From: Sphingobium_A sp965228065
GTDB lineage: Bacteria > Pseudomonadota > Alphaproteobacteria > Sphingomonadales > Sphingomonadaceae
DNA: 64,000 nucleotides
Direction of reading: 5' to 3'
Assembly (NCBI GenBank): GCA_965228065.1
Contig: OZ245788.1
Span: 5,084,001-5,148,000 of the forward strand
A model generated the notes under the pieces. That model made no database searches. It saw only the letters and a program-made list of their open reading frames with translations, and was not told the DNA's origin. Shown here piece after piece: positions 35,878-44,456 of the stretch. Both the position numbers and the translations under genes were made by a program. Position 1 is the first letter of the stretch. The number at the start of each line of letters is the position of its first letter.

Positions 35878-37750
35878 CCTCATTGACGACGTCGCTGCCG
35901 CGCGTGTTGCCCGCCGAGCTGTAATTGTAGAGCGTACCAGCCAGGGCAGCGGCGGACGGGCGATCGTTGATGAAGTCGGTACGATGTTCATAACCGAACG
36001 CCGCCCCCACCTTGCCGGCCGGCAGCTCGAACAATGTGCCATCGAAATTCAACGAGAATGTCTTCTGTTTGAACGTCGAATGTCCGACATGATGGGTCCA
36101 CAGATAATCGAACACATTGTTCGGAATCTGACCGTTAAGCAGGATCGAGGGACTGTAGAGGTTGAGCGGCACGCAGTTCGCACCTGCGATGATGGCCCCG
36201 TTTCTGACGTTCGACGCGCACGTATAGGCATTGCCGGCCCCGGCCTGGCCCGGCTCCGCAGTCGTGATCAGGTTCGCGGGCGTGCCGGCCGGCGCGATGA
36301 CGGTCTGAAGCGCATTGTTCAGCCGCGTCACGTCGATCTGTTGCACGCTGTAACGCGCGCGGGTGTACGAATATTGAAAATTCGCGTCGTAGCGCCAGTC
36401 CCCCAATCCCGTACTGCCTTTGATGCCGACGTTACCGCGGGCAAAGTCGACCCGCTGGGAACTGCGGGTCGTCTGCCTGGGGACAATGAATGGCGTGAAG
36501 ATGTTATAGCCGGCAGCCGCCAGCGAATTCGGGAAGAACGGGCTGGTCGGATAGCCATAGACCGATATCGGCGTGCCGTAATAGCTGCCGCCATAAATCT
36601 GGTTGTCGTCCGAAAGACCGCCGCCGCTGAGGTTCAACTGATAAGTGTTGTCCTGATATGACTGGCGGCGGGTGAACAGCGCTTCGCCATAGATCTCAGC
36701 ATCGCCGATACCCAGTTCATGGGCGGCATTCAGATAACCGGTATAGGTCCGGATCGGCGACAGGAGATGGTCTTTCAACTGAGTCGGGCTCGGACCGACA
36801 CGGTCGATGCCATTGACGGCAGCGATCGTGTTGATGTTACCATTCAGATAGGTGAGACGACTGGCGGGCACAGTGAAGCTCTGCGCGATGCCATAACCGC
36901 TGGCGATGCCGGAGCCGCCGTTGGTGGTATATGGGAAACATTGAAGCTGTCCGGTCGCCGGATCCTTCTGCCCGATCTCGGCACCCGAAACCGGATCGAA
37001 GTAAAGATCGCGCGGACACGCGAACGCCTTGCGGTCGCCGACGCGCAGGCCGGTCGTTTCGCGATATTCGACCGCCGCGGTGATATGGCCACGATCGAAG
37101 ACCTTGCCGGCCGTCGCCGACAAGCGATAATTCCGGCCGCCGCCGCCATGCTGGATCGGCTGATTGGTGAAGGCGTCGAGCGAGAGACCGTCGAACTTGG
37201 CATCGGTGATGATGTTCACGACGCCCGCGATGGCGTCGGAACCATAGACCGCCGACGCGCCTTCCTTCAGAATTTCGACCCGATCGACGATCGTGCTGGG
37301 CAGCACGTTCAGATCGGCTGACACCAGCTGCGGCCCCGCGCCTGCCGGTGCAAGCCGGCGGCCGTTCAGCAGGACCAAAGTCCGTGAGGAACTGAGGCCT
37401 CGAAGGCCGATCGTGTTGGCGGCCGGGCCGCCTTCGGAAACGAAGCCAAGGAAGGAACCATTGATCTGCGACGTCCCGGACGTGACCGTCGATCCCTGGA
37501 TCGCGTCCGCCGTGGAGGTCGATCCGGCCAGGATGCGCTCATCACGCGTGACGACGGCCACTGGCGCTGGCGTATCGAAATTAGAACGACGGATACGGGA
37601 CCCGGTGACGACGATGACGTTCTCGCCGCTTGCTTCTTCCTGATCGGTCTGCGGGAGTGTCTGCGTCGCGTCCTGTGCGACGACCGGCTGCGCAACGAGC
37701 GCAATTGCAATAGCGGATGCAGTCAGCGAAAGCTGATGAATGCTAGGCAT
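35872..37750 (-). pseudogene. TonB-dependent receptor, N-terminal part (disrupted by transposon)
   Basis: Encodes a signal peptide (MPSIHQLSLTASAIAIALVA, cleavage after VVAQ), a TonB-box-like GENVIVVTGSRIRR, the plug domain (GLRGLSSSRTLVLLNGRRLA, SDLNVLPST-like and GASAVYGSDAIAGVVNII blocks) and the first barrel strands, ending NEVY. Translation runs one codon into the transposon and stops at TAG 35867-35869, giving a 627-residue truncated product that lacks the C-terminal third of the barrel and its final sorting strand. The remainder is at 29630-30849. It lies downstream of ahcY's terminator hairpin and would be transcribed from the 37751-37867 gap. Substrate unknown; the neighbouring sulfotransferase and amidohydrolase may be functionally linked. 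Confidence 0.94.
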
Positions 37751-37867
37751 ATGGTTATCCTTCCCAGAGAGGATGGGAAAAGACTAATCCTCCGACTGCC
37801 TCCATCAACAGCAAAACGACCCCCGCAAAATAATTGCTGGAATCCTGTCACAATTTAGCAACAAATG

Positions 37868-37897
37868 CGCCCGGTACGGCAAAAGCCGTACCGGGCG
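37868..37897 (-). terminator. Hairpin terminator after ahcY
   Basis: CGCCCGGTACGGC and GCCGTACCGGGCG form a perfect 13-bp stem around a 4-base A/T loop, 48 bp after the ahcY stop and before the TonB-receptor gene. No strong U-tract follows. Confidence 0.7.
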
Positions 37898-37944
37898 TCA
37901 TCCTTCATTGCGATACGGGAGCCGCCATATGCGGCGGCACCGCA

Positions 37945-39354
37945 TCAATAGCGATAGTGATCGGGCTTGAACGGGCCTTCCACCGGCACGCCGATATAGT
38001 CGGCCTGCTTCTTGGTCAGGGTGGTCAGCTTCACGCCGAGCTTCTCAAGGTGGAGCATCGCCACCTTCTCGTCGAGATGCTTGGGAAGCACATAGACTTC
38101 GTTCTGATAGGCCGAGGAATTAGCCCAGAGTTCGATCTGCGCGAGCACCTGGTTGGTGAAGCTGGACGACATCACGAAGCTGGGATGGCCGGTCGCATTG
38201 CCCAGGTTCACCAGGCGGCCCTTGGACAGGATGATGATCTGCTTGCCGTCGGGGAATTCGACCAGGTCGACCTGCGGCTTCACTTCGGTCCACTTGTAGT
38301 TCGACAGCGCCGAGATCTGGATCTCGCTGTCGAAATGGCCGATGTTGCAGACGATCGCCATGTTCTTCATGCCCTTCATGTGATCGGCGGTGATCACATC
38401 GGCATTGCCCGTCGCGGTGCAGAAGATGTCGGCGCGGGTCACCGCTTCCTCCATCGTCACGACCTCATAGCCCTCCATCGCGGCCTGCAGCGCGCAGATC
38501 GGATCGACTTCGGTCACCAGCACGCGCGCGCCGCCGTTGCGGAGCGATGCAGCCGAACCCTTGCCGACATCGCCGAAGCCGGCGACGCAGGCAACCTTGC
38601 CGGCCAGCATCACGTCGGTGCCGCGACGGATCGCGTCGACCAGCGATTCCTTGCAGCCATAGAGGTTGTCGAACTTCGACTTGGTGACGCTGTCGTTCAC
38701 GTTGATCGCGGGGAACGGTAGTTCGCCCTTCTTCGCGATGGCATAGAGACGGTGAACGCCGGTCGTGGTCTCTTCCGAGACGCCCTTGATCGCTTCGACC
38801 GTGGCGGTGAGATAGCCGGGCTTCTTCGCGACGAACGCCTTCAGCGCACGCTGGAATTCGACTTCCTCGTCATTCTCGGGCTCGGGCAACGTGGCGCCGG
38901 CCTCGATGCGTGCGCCCCACAGCGCGAACATGGTGGCGTCGCCGCCATCGTCGAGGATCAGGTTGCAGGTCTCGTCACCCCAATCGAAGATCGAGCCGAC
39001 ATAGTCCCAATATTCGGCCAGGCTCTCGCCCTTGATGGCGAACACCGGCACGCCCGACGCGGCGATCGCGGCAGCGGCATGATCCTGGGTGGAAAAGATG
39101 TTGCAGGTCGCCCAGCGGACGTCGGCGCCGAGCGCTGTCAGCGTCTCGATCAGCACCGCGGTCTGGATCGTCATGTGCAGCGATCCGGTGATACGCGCGC
39201 CCTTCAAGGGCTGTGCTGCGCCATATTCGCTGCGCAGCGCCATCAGGCCCGGCATCTCGGTTTCGGCGATGTTGATCTCGGCGCGACCGAAATCGGCGAG
39301 CGAGATGTCCTTGACGACATAATCGTTGAAATCGGCGACAGGTGCGGTGGCCAC
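37945..39354 (-). CDS. ahcY: Adenosylhomocysteinase
   Basis: AhcY hydrolyses S-adenosylhomocysteine to homocysteine and adenosine with bound NAD, relieving methyltransferase inhibition. GTG 39354 follows AGGAG at 8 bp and gives 469 residues, the normal bacterial length; the frame is open to 39384 without a better start. Family blocks include WATCNIFSTQDHAAAAI near the substrate site, LILDDGGDATMF, the NAD-binding CVAGFGDVGKGSA and the C-terminal DHYRY. A SahR-like palindrome lies 89 bp upstream, which suggests derepression by S-adenosylhomocysteine. Confidence 0.98.
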   Translation of the reverse strand: MATAPVADFNDYVVKDISLADFGRAEINIAETEMPGLMALRSEYGAAQPLKGARITGSLHMTIQTAVLIETLTALGADVRWATCNIFSTQDHAAAAIAASGVPVFAIKGESLAEYWDYVGSIFDWGDETCNLILDDGGDATMFALWGARIEAGATLPEPENDEEVEFQRALKAFVAKKPGYLTATVEAIKGVSEETTTGVHRLYAIAKKGELPFPAINVNDSVTKSKFDNLYGCKESLVDAIRRGTDVMLAGKVACVAGFGDVGKGSAASLRNGGARVLVTEVDPICALQAAMEGYEVVTMEEAVTRADIFCTATGNADVITADHMKGMKNMAIVCNIGHFDSEIQISALSNYKWTEVKPQVDLVEFPDGKQIIILSKGRLVNLGNATGHPSFVMSSSFTNQVLAQIELWANSSAYQNEVYVLPKHLDEKVAMLHLEKLGVKLTTLTKKQADYIGVPVEGPFKPDHYRY

Positions 39355-39442
39355 GAAAAATCTCCTGATGGCGTTTGGCCGCACACGAAAGAGACAGGCG
39401 GCCGATCGCCGGCCAGATAGCCTTGGCCGCCCGCGAAGGCAA

Positions 39443-39462
39443 ATATAAAGATGTCTTTATAT
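39443..39462. promoter_or_regulatory. SahR-like palindromic operator upstream of ahcY
   Basis: ATATAAAGATGTCTTTATAT consists of perfect 9-bp arms ATATAAAGA/TCTTTATAT around TG, a striking AT-rich island in GC-rich DNA. It closely resembles the motif I recall for SahR, an ArsR-family S-adenosylhomocysteine sensor controlling ahcY and met genes in proteobacteria. No sahR gene is in the window. Confidence 0.7.
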
Positions 39463-40022
39463 CATGCCTGTCCACTCATCGGAGACAGCAGGCTGGCATC
39501 GATGCCGACAGAGGCATATCCAGCGGTCCAGCGCTGGCGGGCCGAAAGGTCGAACAGCAGCGCATCGGTCGCGGGCACGGCAAACCAGCCATGACGGGTC
39601 ATCTCCTCATCCAGCTGACCGGGGGACCATCCGGCATAGCCCAGTGCCGCCACCCAATGGGTCGGCCCCTTCCCTTCGGCGATCGCGCGCAACACGTCGA
39701 CCGTGCCCGAAAGCGCCCATCGCCCGGCGACGTCCACACTATCCTGCCCGCCCCAATCGGGACTGTGGAGCACGAAACCGCGGCGCGGCTCCACCGGCCC
39801 GCCAAGATGAATCGGGCGATCCTCCGAAACGCCGGGGTCGATATCGAACTGGCGGAGCAGATCGTGAAAACCAAGTCCTTCGACAAGATCGCCCAGGCCG
39901 ATGCCGAGCGCACCGTCCTCGTCATGCGCGCACATCGCGATTGCGGCGCGCTCGAAGCGCGGATCTCCGATACCGGGAAGCGCAAGCAGAAACTGGCCGG
40001 AGAGATAGGCTGGCATATCCAT
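39462..40022 (-). CDS. yqgE: YqgE/AlgH family protein (UPF0301)
   Basis: A 186-residue member of the conserved DUF179 family, of unresolved biochemical function. Typical segments are YLSGQFLLALPGIGDPRF at the N-terminus, the central GGPVEPRRGFVLHSPDW, and ALGYAGWSPGQLDEEM near residue 140. The chosen start is ATG 40022 (MDMPAYLSGQ); a second ATG two codons later is also possible, and the longer frame to 40097 has no family similarity. It is divergent from the peroxiredoxin gene and upstream of ahcY on the same strand. The SahR-like palindrome touches its stop codon. Confidence 0.93.
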   Translation of the reverse strand: MDMPAYLSGQFLLALPGIGDPRFERAAIAMCAHDEDGALGIGLGDLVEGLGFHDLLRQFDIDPGVSEDRPIHLGGPVEPRRGFVLHSPDWGGQDSVDVAGRWALSGTVDVLRAIAEGKGPTHWVAALGYAGWSPGQLDEEMTRHGWFAVPATDALLFDLSARQRWTAGYASVGIDASLLSPMSGQA

Positions 40023-40114
40023 GATCCACCCTATAGAGCGCTCGCGGCGGCCGGCCAATGCGGGTGCTGAACGCCCCGCCCGGTTTTCGGAACCCAAGGC
40101 AAGGAGATTATGCG

Positions 40115-40597
40115 ATGACGATCAAAACCGGAGATACGCTTCCCGACGTCAGCTTCACCGTTCCCGGCGAACAGGGCCTCGAGCAGGTCGACACCAACGG
40201 TTTCTTCAAAGGCCGCAAGGTCGCGCTCTTCTCGGTCCCCGGCGCGTTCACGCCGACCTGTTCGGCAAAGCATCTGCCAAGCTATGTCGAAAAGGCCGAC
40301 GAACTGAAAGCGAAGGGCGTCGATGCCATTGCCTGCACCGCGGTCAACGATGCGTTCGTGATGGGCGCATGGAGCAAGTCCGCCGGCGCGGACGGCGCGG
40401 TCACGATGCTCGCCGACGGCAATGGCGATTTCGCCAAGGCGGTCGGTCTCGAAATGGACGGATCGAAGTTCGGTCTGGGCCAGCGCGGCCAGCGTTTCTC
40501 GATGATCGTCAATGACGGCGTCGTCGAGGAACTCAACATCGAAGCCCCCGGCGAATATCGGGTGAGCTCCGCCGAACATATGCTCGGCCAGCTCTAA
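40115..40597 (+). CDS. Peroxiredoxin, Prx5-like
   Basis: A 160-residue thiol peroxidase of the Prx5 group. The peroxidatic cysteine is Cys49 in VPGAFTPTCSAKHLPSY. The downstream VNDAFVMGAWSKSAGADGAV stretch and the C-terminal PGEYRVSSAEHMLGQL are characteristic. The ATG at 40115 follows a strong AAGGAG. It reduces hydrogen peroxide and alkyl hydroperoxides, probably with thioredoxin or a glutaredoxin as donor. It is divergent from yqgE and followed by a small membrane protein gene. Confidence 0.95.
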   Translation: MTIKTGDTLPDVSFTVPGEQGLEQVDTNGFFKGRKVALFSVPGAFTPTCSAKHLPSYVEKADELKAKGVDAIACTAVNDAFVMGAWSKSAGADGAVTMLADGNGDFAKAVGLEMDGSKFGLGQRGQRFSMIVNDGVVEELNIEAPGEYRVSSAEHMLGQL

Positions 40598-40708
40598 GAA
40601 CGGCCTGAAAGGTTCCTGCCGCGAATGGGCAACCGCCCATCGCGCGGCAGGGACATTTCAGCCGATCAATGCGTTGTCGGGTGTGCAGTTCCAGATGGGA
40701 GACACGCC

Positions 40709-40987
40709 ATGGCGACAATAGAAACCGGTACGCTCAACACCTCTTCAGGCCACACCTCTTCCGGCGCAGTTGCGCAGGACCATTCGCAGTTCGACGCCGT
40801 CCTCGAGAAGGGCAAGGAATATCTCGATACTGCCGTGAATGCGGCGAAGGATAATCCCTGGACCGCCGCTGCCGTCGGCGCAGGCGTTGTCGCTGCGGCC
40901 GCCGCGACGGCTTATGGTGCAACCAAGCTCACGCAGCGCTCCAGCAGCGCAGGCACCGCTTCGAAATCGACCAAATCGACGAAATGA
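40709..40987 (+). CDS. Small membrane-anchored protein, ElaB/YqjD-like in layout
   Basis: A 92-residue protein with a Ser/Thr-rich N-terminus, a middle amphipathic helix (FDAVLEKGKEYLDTAVNAAK) and a C-terminal hydrophobic segment (NPWTAAAVGAGVVAAAAATA) followed by a basic Ser/Thr/Lys tail. The NPW-before-membrane-helix pattern recalls ElaB/YqjD/DUF883 proteins, which tether ribosomes or act in stationary phase. That link is by layout, not by strong sequence similarity. ATG 40709 is preceded by GGGAGA. It is followed by a strong hairpin. Confidence 0.7.
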   Translation: MATIETGTLNTSSGHTSSGAVAQDHSQFDAVLEKGKEYLDTAVNAAKDNPWTAAAVGAGVVAAAAATAYGATKLTQRSSSAGTASKSTKSTK

Positions 40988-40996
40988 TCGAGCTTC

Positions 40997-41029
40997 GCGA
41001 GGCCGGGGAGATCAACCCTCCGGCCTCGC
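40997..41029. terminator. Bidirectional hairpin between convergent genes
   Basis: GCGAGGCCGG and CCGGCCTCGC form a perfect 10-bp stem around 13 bases, between the small membrane protein gene (+) and thiE (-). Confidence 0.65.
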
Positions 41030-41035
41030 AGCGTT

Positions 41036-41728
41036 TCATTGCGCCAGGACGTCCGCAAACGCCTTGATCGCGGCGGCCTCTTCCCCCGGCGTATTCCAGA
41101 CCGATCCGCTCACCGCGATAAAATCGGCGCCCGCTGCAATCAGCGGCGGTGCGTTCACCGGTGTGATTCCGCCGATCGCAACGCATGGCAGTTCGAACAG
41201 GGTGGTCCACCAACTCATGATCGACGGATCGGGACGATGCCGCGTTTCCTTGGTCGTGGTCGGATAAAAGGCGCCAAAGGCGACATAGTCGACGCCTGCC
41301 TCCCCCGCTTCCATCGCGAGATGGCGGCTGTCGTGGCAGGTCACCCCGATCTGCACCGATTTTCCCAACTCCGCACGAGCATCGCGCGCGTCGCCGTCAT
41401 CCTGACCGAGATGCACGCCATCGGCGCCGATCCGCTTCGCCAGGCTCACACTGTCATTGACGATGAACGCGATTTCGCGGTCGGCACAGATACGCTGCAG
41501 CGGCTCAGCCAGTTTGGCGGCCGCATGCTGATCGATATCCTTAACGCGAAACTGGAAAGCCGCCACCGGCCCGGCATCCAGCGCTCGCGCCAGACGCTCG
41601 GGAAAGTCGCCGCCAACCTCAAGCGGCGAGATCAGATAGAGCTGGCAGCGCGGCCTGCGGTGATCGCGTTCGAAGCGTGCCGCGAAACCGGGATCCAGCG
41701 GATCGAGCATATCGTCATTGTCATCCAT
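41036..41728 (-). CDS. thiE: Thiamine phosphate synthase family protein
   Basis: A 230-residue TIM-barrel enzyme that couples HMP-pyrophosphate and thiazole phosphate to thiamine phosphate. QLYLISP is the first strand, VAAFQFRVKDID the pyrophosphate region, FIVNDSVSLAKRIGADGVHLGQDD the conserved Asp/Gly block, and PCVAIGGITPVNAPPLIAAGADFIAVSG the phosphate-binding end. The usual Q-x-R-x-K is F-Q-F-R-V-K. It is convergent with the upstream membrane protein gene. No TPP riboswitch is evident before it. The gene may encode a ThiE-like paralogue rather than the biosynthetic enzyme, since no other thi gene is nearby. Confidence 0.85.
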   Translation of the reverse strand: MDDNDDMLDPLDPGFAARFERDHRRPRCQLYLISPLEVGGDFPERLARALDAGPVAAFQFRVKDIDQHAAAKLAEPLQRICADREIAFIVNDSVSLAKRIGADGVHLGQDDGDARDARAELGKSVQIGVTCHDSRHLAMEAGEAGVDYVAFGAFYPTTTKETRHRPDPSIMSWWTTLFELPCVAIGGITPVNAPPLIAAGADFIAVSGSVWNTPGEEAAAIKAFADVLAQ

Positions 41729-41813
41729 GCCCCCGCCCTATCGCGCCAGCGCGCTTTGCGGAAGCCGTATCGCGTTCACACGCCGCTCAGGCGCGCGATG
41801 TAGAAAGTGGGGC

Positions 41814-42188
41814 ATGACCATGATGCTCCGCCTTTCCGTCCTGCCGCTGCTCGCCATCTGCGCGACCAGCGCATCCGCGCGACCGCATGAAGGGCCGACG
41901 CGGCTTGGCCAGTCGGTCTATGTCGACGGCATCACGGTTCGCCCCGAACGCGTGATCGAGGACAGCCGTTGCCCGGCAAATGCGGATTGTATCCAGGCGG
42001 GGCGGGTTGTGCTGCGCGCCACGGTGCGCGGCGGCCGCTGGAAACGCACGCTCGACCTGACTCCGGGCAAACCCGTGCAGGTGGCGGATGGCGCGCTCAC
42101 GCTCGTTTCCGTCAGGCCCGGCAAATATATCGGGCCGATCAAGCCGCGCGACTATCGCTTCACGTTCAAATTCGACGGCGGATTTTGA
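41814..42188 (+). CDS. Exported small protein of unknown function with a Cys pair
   Basis: A 124-residue protein with a clear signal peptide (MLRLSVLPLLAICATSASAR). The mature part includes DGITVRPERVIEDSRCPANADCIQAGRVVLRA, whose two Cys are seven residues apart and could form a disulfide, and ends in aromatic RDYRFTFKFDGGF. Similar short secreted proteins with an SRCPxxxxCxxAG block are, as far as I recall, common hypothetical proteins in sphingomonads. ATG 41814 is followed by further ATGs at 41820 and 41823, any of which could be used. It is divergent from thiE. Confidence 0.75.
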   Translation: MTMMLRLSVLPLLAICATSASARPHEGPTRLGQSVYVDGITVRPERVIEDSRCPANADCIQAGRVVLRATVRGGRWKRTLDLTPGKPVQVADGALTLVSVRPGKYIGPIKPRDYRFTFKFDGGF

Positions 42189-42193
42189 AGCAT

Positions 42194-42228
42194 ACCGTGC
42201 ACGCCGGCCCAAGGCCGGCATGCACGGT
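42194..42228. terminator. Hairpin between convergent genes
   Basis: ACCGTGCA(C)GCCGGC pairs with GCCGGC(A)TGCACGGT around CCAAG, followed on the plus strand by AAGAATTTTC. It separates the small exported protein gene from fda. Confidence 0.7.
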
Positions 42229-42236
42229 AAGAATTT

Positions 42237-43142
42237 TCAGGCCGCGACGGCCGACTTTTCGGTCGATGCGCGATGGATCTCGTCGATCGCGCCGCCCAGC
42301 GAGCCGTTGAATTCGTCGTCGCTCATCGGGTGACGCAGATCCTGCAGCAGCGCGCGGCTGAAGCTGGCGATCATGCCGCGATTCTTCGCCAGTTCGACAC
42401 AGGCCTCGGGACGCGCAAAGCCGCCCGAAAGCGCTACGACGCGCAGCACGCGCGGATGATCGACCAGAGGATCGAACAACCCGGACGTCGCGGGGATCGA
42501 GAGCTTGAGCATGACCTTGTCGTCGCCCGGCATCGCGTCGAGCGCCTTCAGGATTTCCTCGAGCAGGATCTGGTCCGCATCGGCGCGCTCGGGGCTCTTG
42601 ATGTTCACCTCGGGCTCCAGCATCGGCATCAGGCCGGCCGCGAGCACCTGCTGCCCCACTTCGAACTGCTGCTTCACGATCGCGGCGATCCCCTCGCGGT
42701 TGGCGAGATTGACCACCGAACGCTCCTTGGTGCCGAACACGCCAAGGCTCTTTGCACGGGCAAGCAGAGCATCGAGATCGGGCATCGGCTTCATCAGTTG
42801 AACGCCGTTCGCCTCGTCTTCCAGGCCCTTGTCGATCTTGATGAACGGCACCACGCCGCGCTCGATGAGCGCCTGCGGCGTCGGCTTGCCCTCGACCTGG
42901 CCGTCCATCGTCCGCTCGAACAGGATCGCGCCGATCACCTTGTCGCCATTGAAACAGGGCGAAGTGATGATGCGGCTGCGCATGGCATGGATCAGGCCGA
43001 ACATCTCCTCGTCGGTGGACCAGGCCCCCTCTTCGACGCCATAGCCCTTGAGTGCCTTCGGGGTCGATCCGCCGCTCTGATCGAGTGCGGCAATGAAACC
43101 CTGCCCCTGAGCGATCCGGGCGGTCATTTCGGAGGTCTGCAT
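42237..43142 (-). CDS. fda: Fructose-bisphosphate aldolase, class I (bacterial)
   Basis: A 301-residue Schiff-base aldolase that cleaves fructose 1,6-bisphosphate to two triose phosphates. GFIAALDQSGGSTPKAL at the N-terminus, VPFIKIDKGL with the conserved Lys, and DKVMLKLSIPATSGLF with the likely Schiff-base Lys match the bacterial class I (Fda-like) type rather than zinc-dependent class II. It lies after pgk on the same strand, separated by 114 bp that hold no other gene. It completes a tkt-gap-pgk-fda carbon-metabolism block typical of this order. Confidence 0.95.
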   Translation of the reverse strand: MQTSEMTARIAQGQGFIAALDQSGGSTPKALKGYGVEEGAWSTDEEMFGLIHAMRSRIITSPCFNGDKVIGAILFERTMDGQVEGKPTPQALIERGVVPFIKIDKGLEDEANGVQLMKPMPDLDALLARAKSLGVFGTKERSVVNLANREGIAAIVKQQFEVGQQVLAAGLMPMLEPEVNIKSPERADADQILLEEILKALDAMPGDDKVMLKLSIPATSGLFDPLVDHPRVLRVVALSGGFARPEACVELAKNRGMIASFSRALLQDLRHPMSDDEFNGSLGGAIDEIHRASTEKSAVAA

Positions 43143-43256
43143 GAATTCTCCTCTATCGTGAAAACGAGTCTGACGCGGCTGATAGCTGCGCGAATCGGCA
43201 TCGGCAACGACCGCGCGACGAGCCGCCTGATGACCGGCCCGGCCTGGCCCGGCGGT

Positions 43257-44456
43257 TCAATCGGTCGAAAGCGCCGCCACGCCCGGCAGAACCTTGCCTT
43301 CCATCCATTCCAGGAAAGCGCCGCCGGCCGTCGAAACGAAGGTGAAATCCCCCGCGACACCGGCATGGTTGAGCGCGGCAACGGTGTCGCCCCCGCCAGC
43401 AACCGAAACCAGCGAGCCATCCTTGGTCAGCGCGGCCGCGGTGCGGGCCAGCGCGACGGTCGCGGTATCGAAAGGCGGCGTCTCGAACGCGCCGAGCGGG
43501 CCGTTCCACACCAAAGTCCGGCAATTCTTGAGCACGTCGGCCAGCGCCTCGACAGCGGCCGGGCCGACATCCAGGATCATCTCGTCCGCCGCGACCTCAT
43601 GGACATTGACGGTGCGCGTCGGCGGATTGGGCGCGAACTGCTTCGAGACCACCACGTCATAGGGCAGATGGACGGTGCAATTCGCCCTGTCCGCCGCGTC
43701 GAGGATTTCTTCCGCCGTGTCGGTCAGGTCATGCTCGCACAGCGATTTACCGACATCGACGCCACGCGCGGCAAGGAAGGTGTTGGCCATGCCGCCGCCG
43801 ATGATGAGATGATCGACCTTCTCGACCAGATGGCGCAGCACTTCGAGCTTGCTGGAGACTTTCGCGCCGCCGACCACGGCGGCCACCGGATGCTCCGGAT
43901 CGCCCAGCGCCTTGTTCAGCGCGTCCAATTCGGCTTCCATCTGCCGGCCGGCAAAGGCGGGCAGTGCGTGCGCCAGCCCTTCGGTGGACGCGTGCGCGCG
44001 GTGCGCCGCGGAAAAAGCGTCGTTGACGTAGAAATCGCCAAGCGCGGCCATTCCGGCGACCAGCGCGGGATCGTTCGTCTCCTCACCGGGATGGAATCGC
44101 GTATTCTCCAGGATCGCGATCTCGCCGGGATTCATGCCCTCCACCGCGGAAATCGCGACATCGCCCTGACAATCCGGCACGAAGCGGACTTCCCGGCCCA
44201 GCACTGCGGAATAGGATCGGGTCAGCAGCGCCAGCGACATGGTGGGATGGACCTGCCCCTTGGGGCGGCCGAAATGCGCGAGAACCAGGACGATCGCGCC
44301 GCGATCCGCGAGTTCGGTTATCGTCGGCAAGGTCGCACGCATCCGTGTATCGTCGGTCACGCGCCCATCGGCGGTCGGCACGTTCAGATCCTCACGGACC
44401 AGCACGCGCTTGCCGGCGATATCGCCCATGTCGTCCATCGTGCGATATGCCGCCAT
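43257..44456 (-). CDS. pgk: Phosphoglycerate kinase
   Basis: Pgk transfers phosphate from 1,3-bisphosphoglycerate to ADP in glycolysis. The protein is 399 residues. It shows KRVLVREDLNVP at the start, the substrate-binding RFHPGEETNDP region, AVVGGAKVSSKLEVL, and the nucleotide-binding VWNGPLGAFE and GGGDTVAAL blocks. The start is ATG 44456 (or the adjacent ATG 44459); GGAGAG precedes both, and the MOSC stop codon overlaps the ATGATG pair. Translational coupling to the MOSC gene is therefore likely. Confidence 0.98.
   Translation of the reverse strand: MAAYRTMDDMGDIAGKRVLVREDLNVPTADGRVTDDTRMRATLPTITELADRGAIVLVLAHFGRPKGQVHPTMSLALLTRSYSAVLGREVRFVPDCQGDVAISAVEGMNPGEIAILENTRFHPGEETNDPALVAGMAALGDFYVNDAFSAAHRAHASTEGLAHALPAFAGRQMEAELDALNKALGDPEHPVAAVVGGAKVSSKLEVLRHLVEKVDHLIIGGGMANTFLAARGVDVGKSLCEHDLTDTAEEILDAADRANCTVHLPYDVVVSKQFAPNPPTRTVNVHEVAADEMILDVGPAAVEALADVLKNCRTLVWNGPLGAFETPPFDTATVALARTAAALTKDGSLVSVAGGGDTVAALNHAGVAGDFTFVSTAGGAFLEWMEGKVLPGVAALSTD

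Noticed and set aside
39355..39461. A SAH riboswitch before ahcY
   Set aside because: The leader is short and shows no SAH-riboswitch-like pseudoknot; the AT-rich palindrome is better explained as a protein operator.
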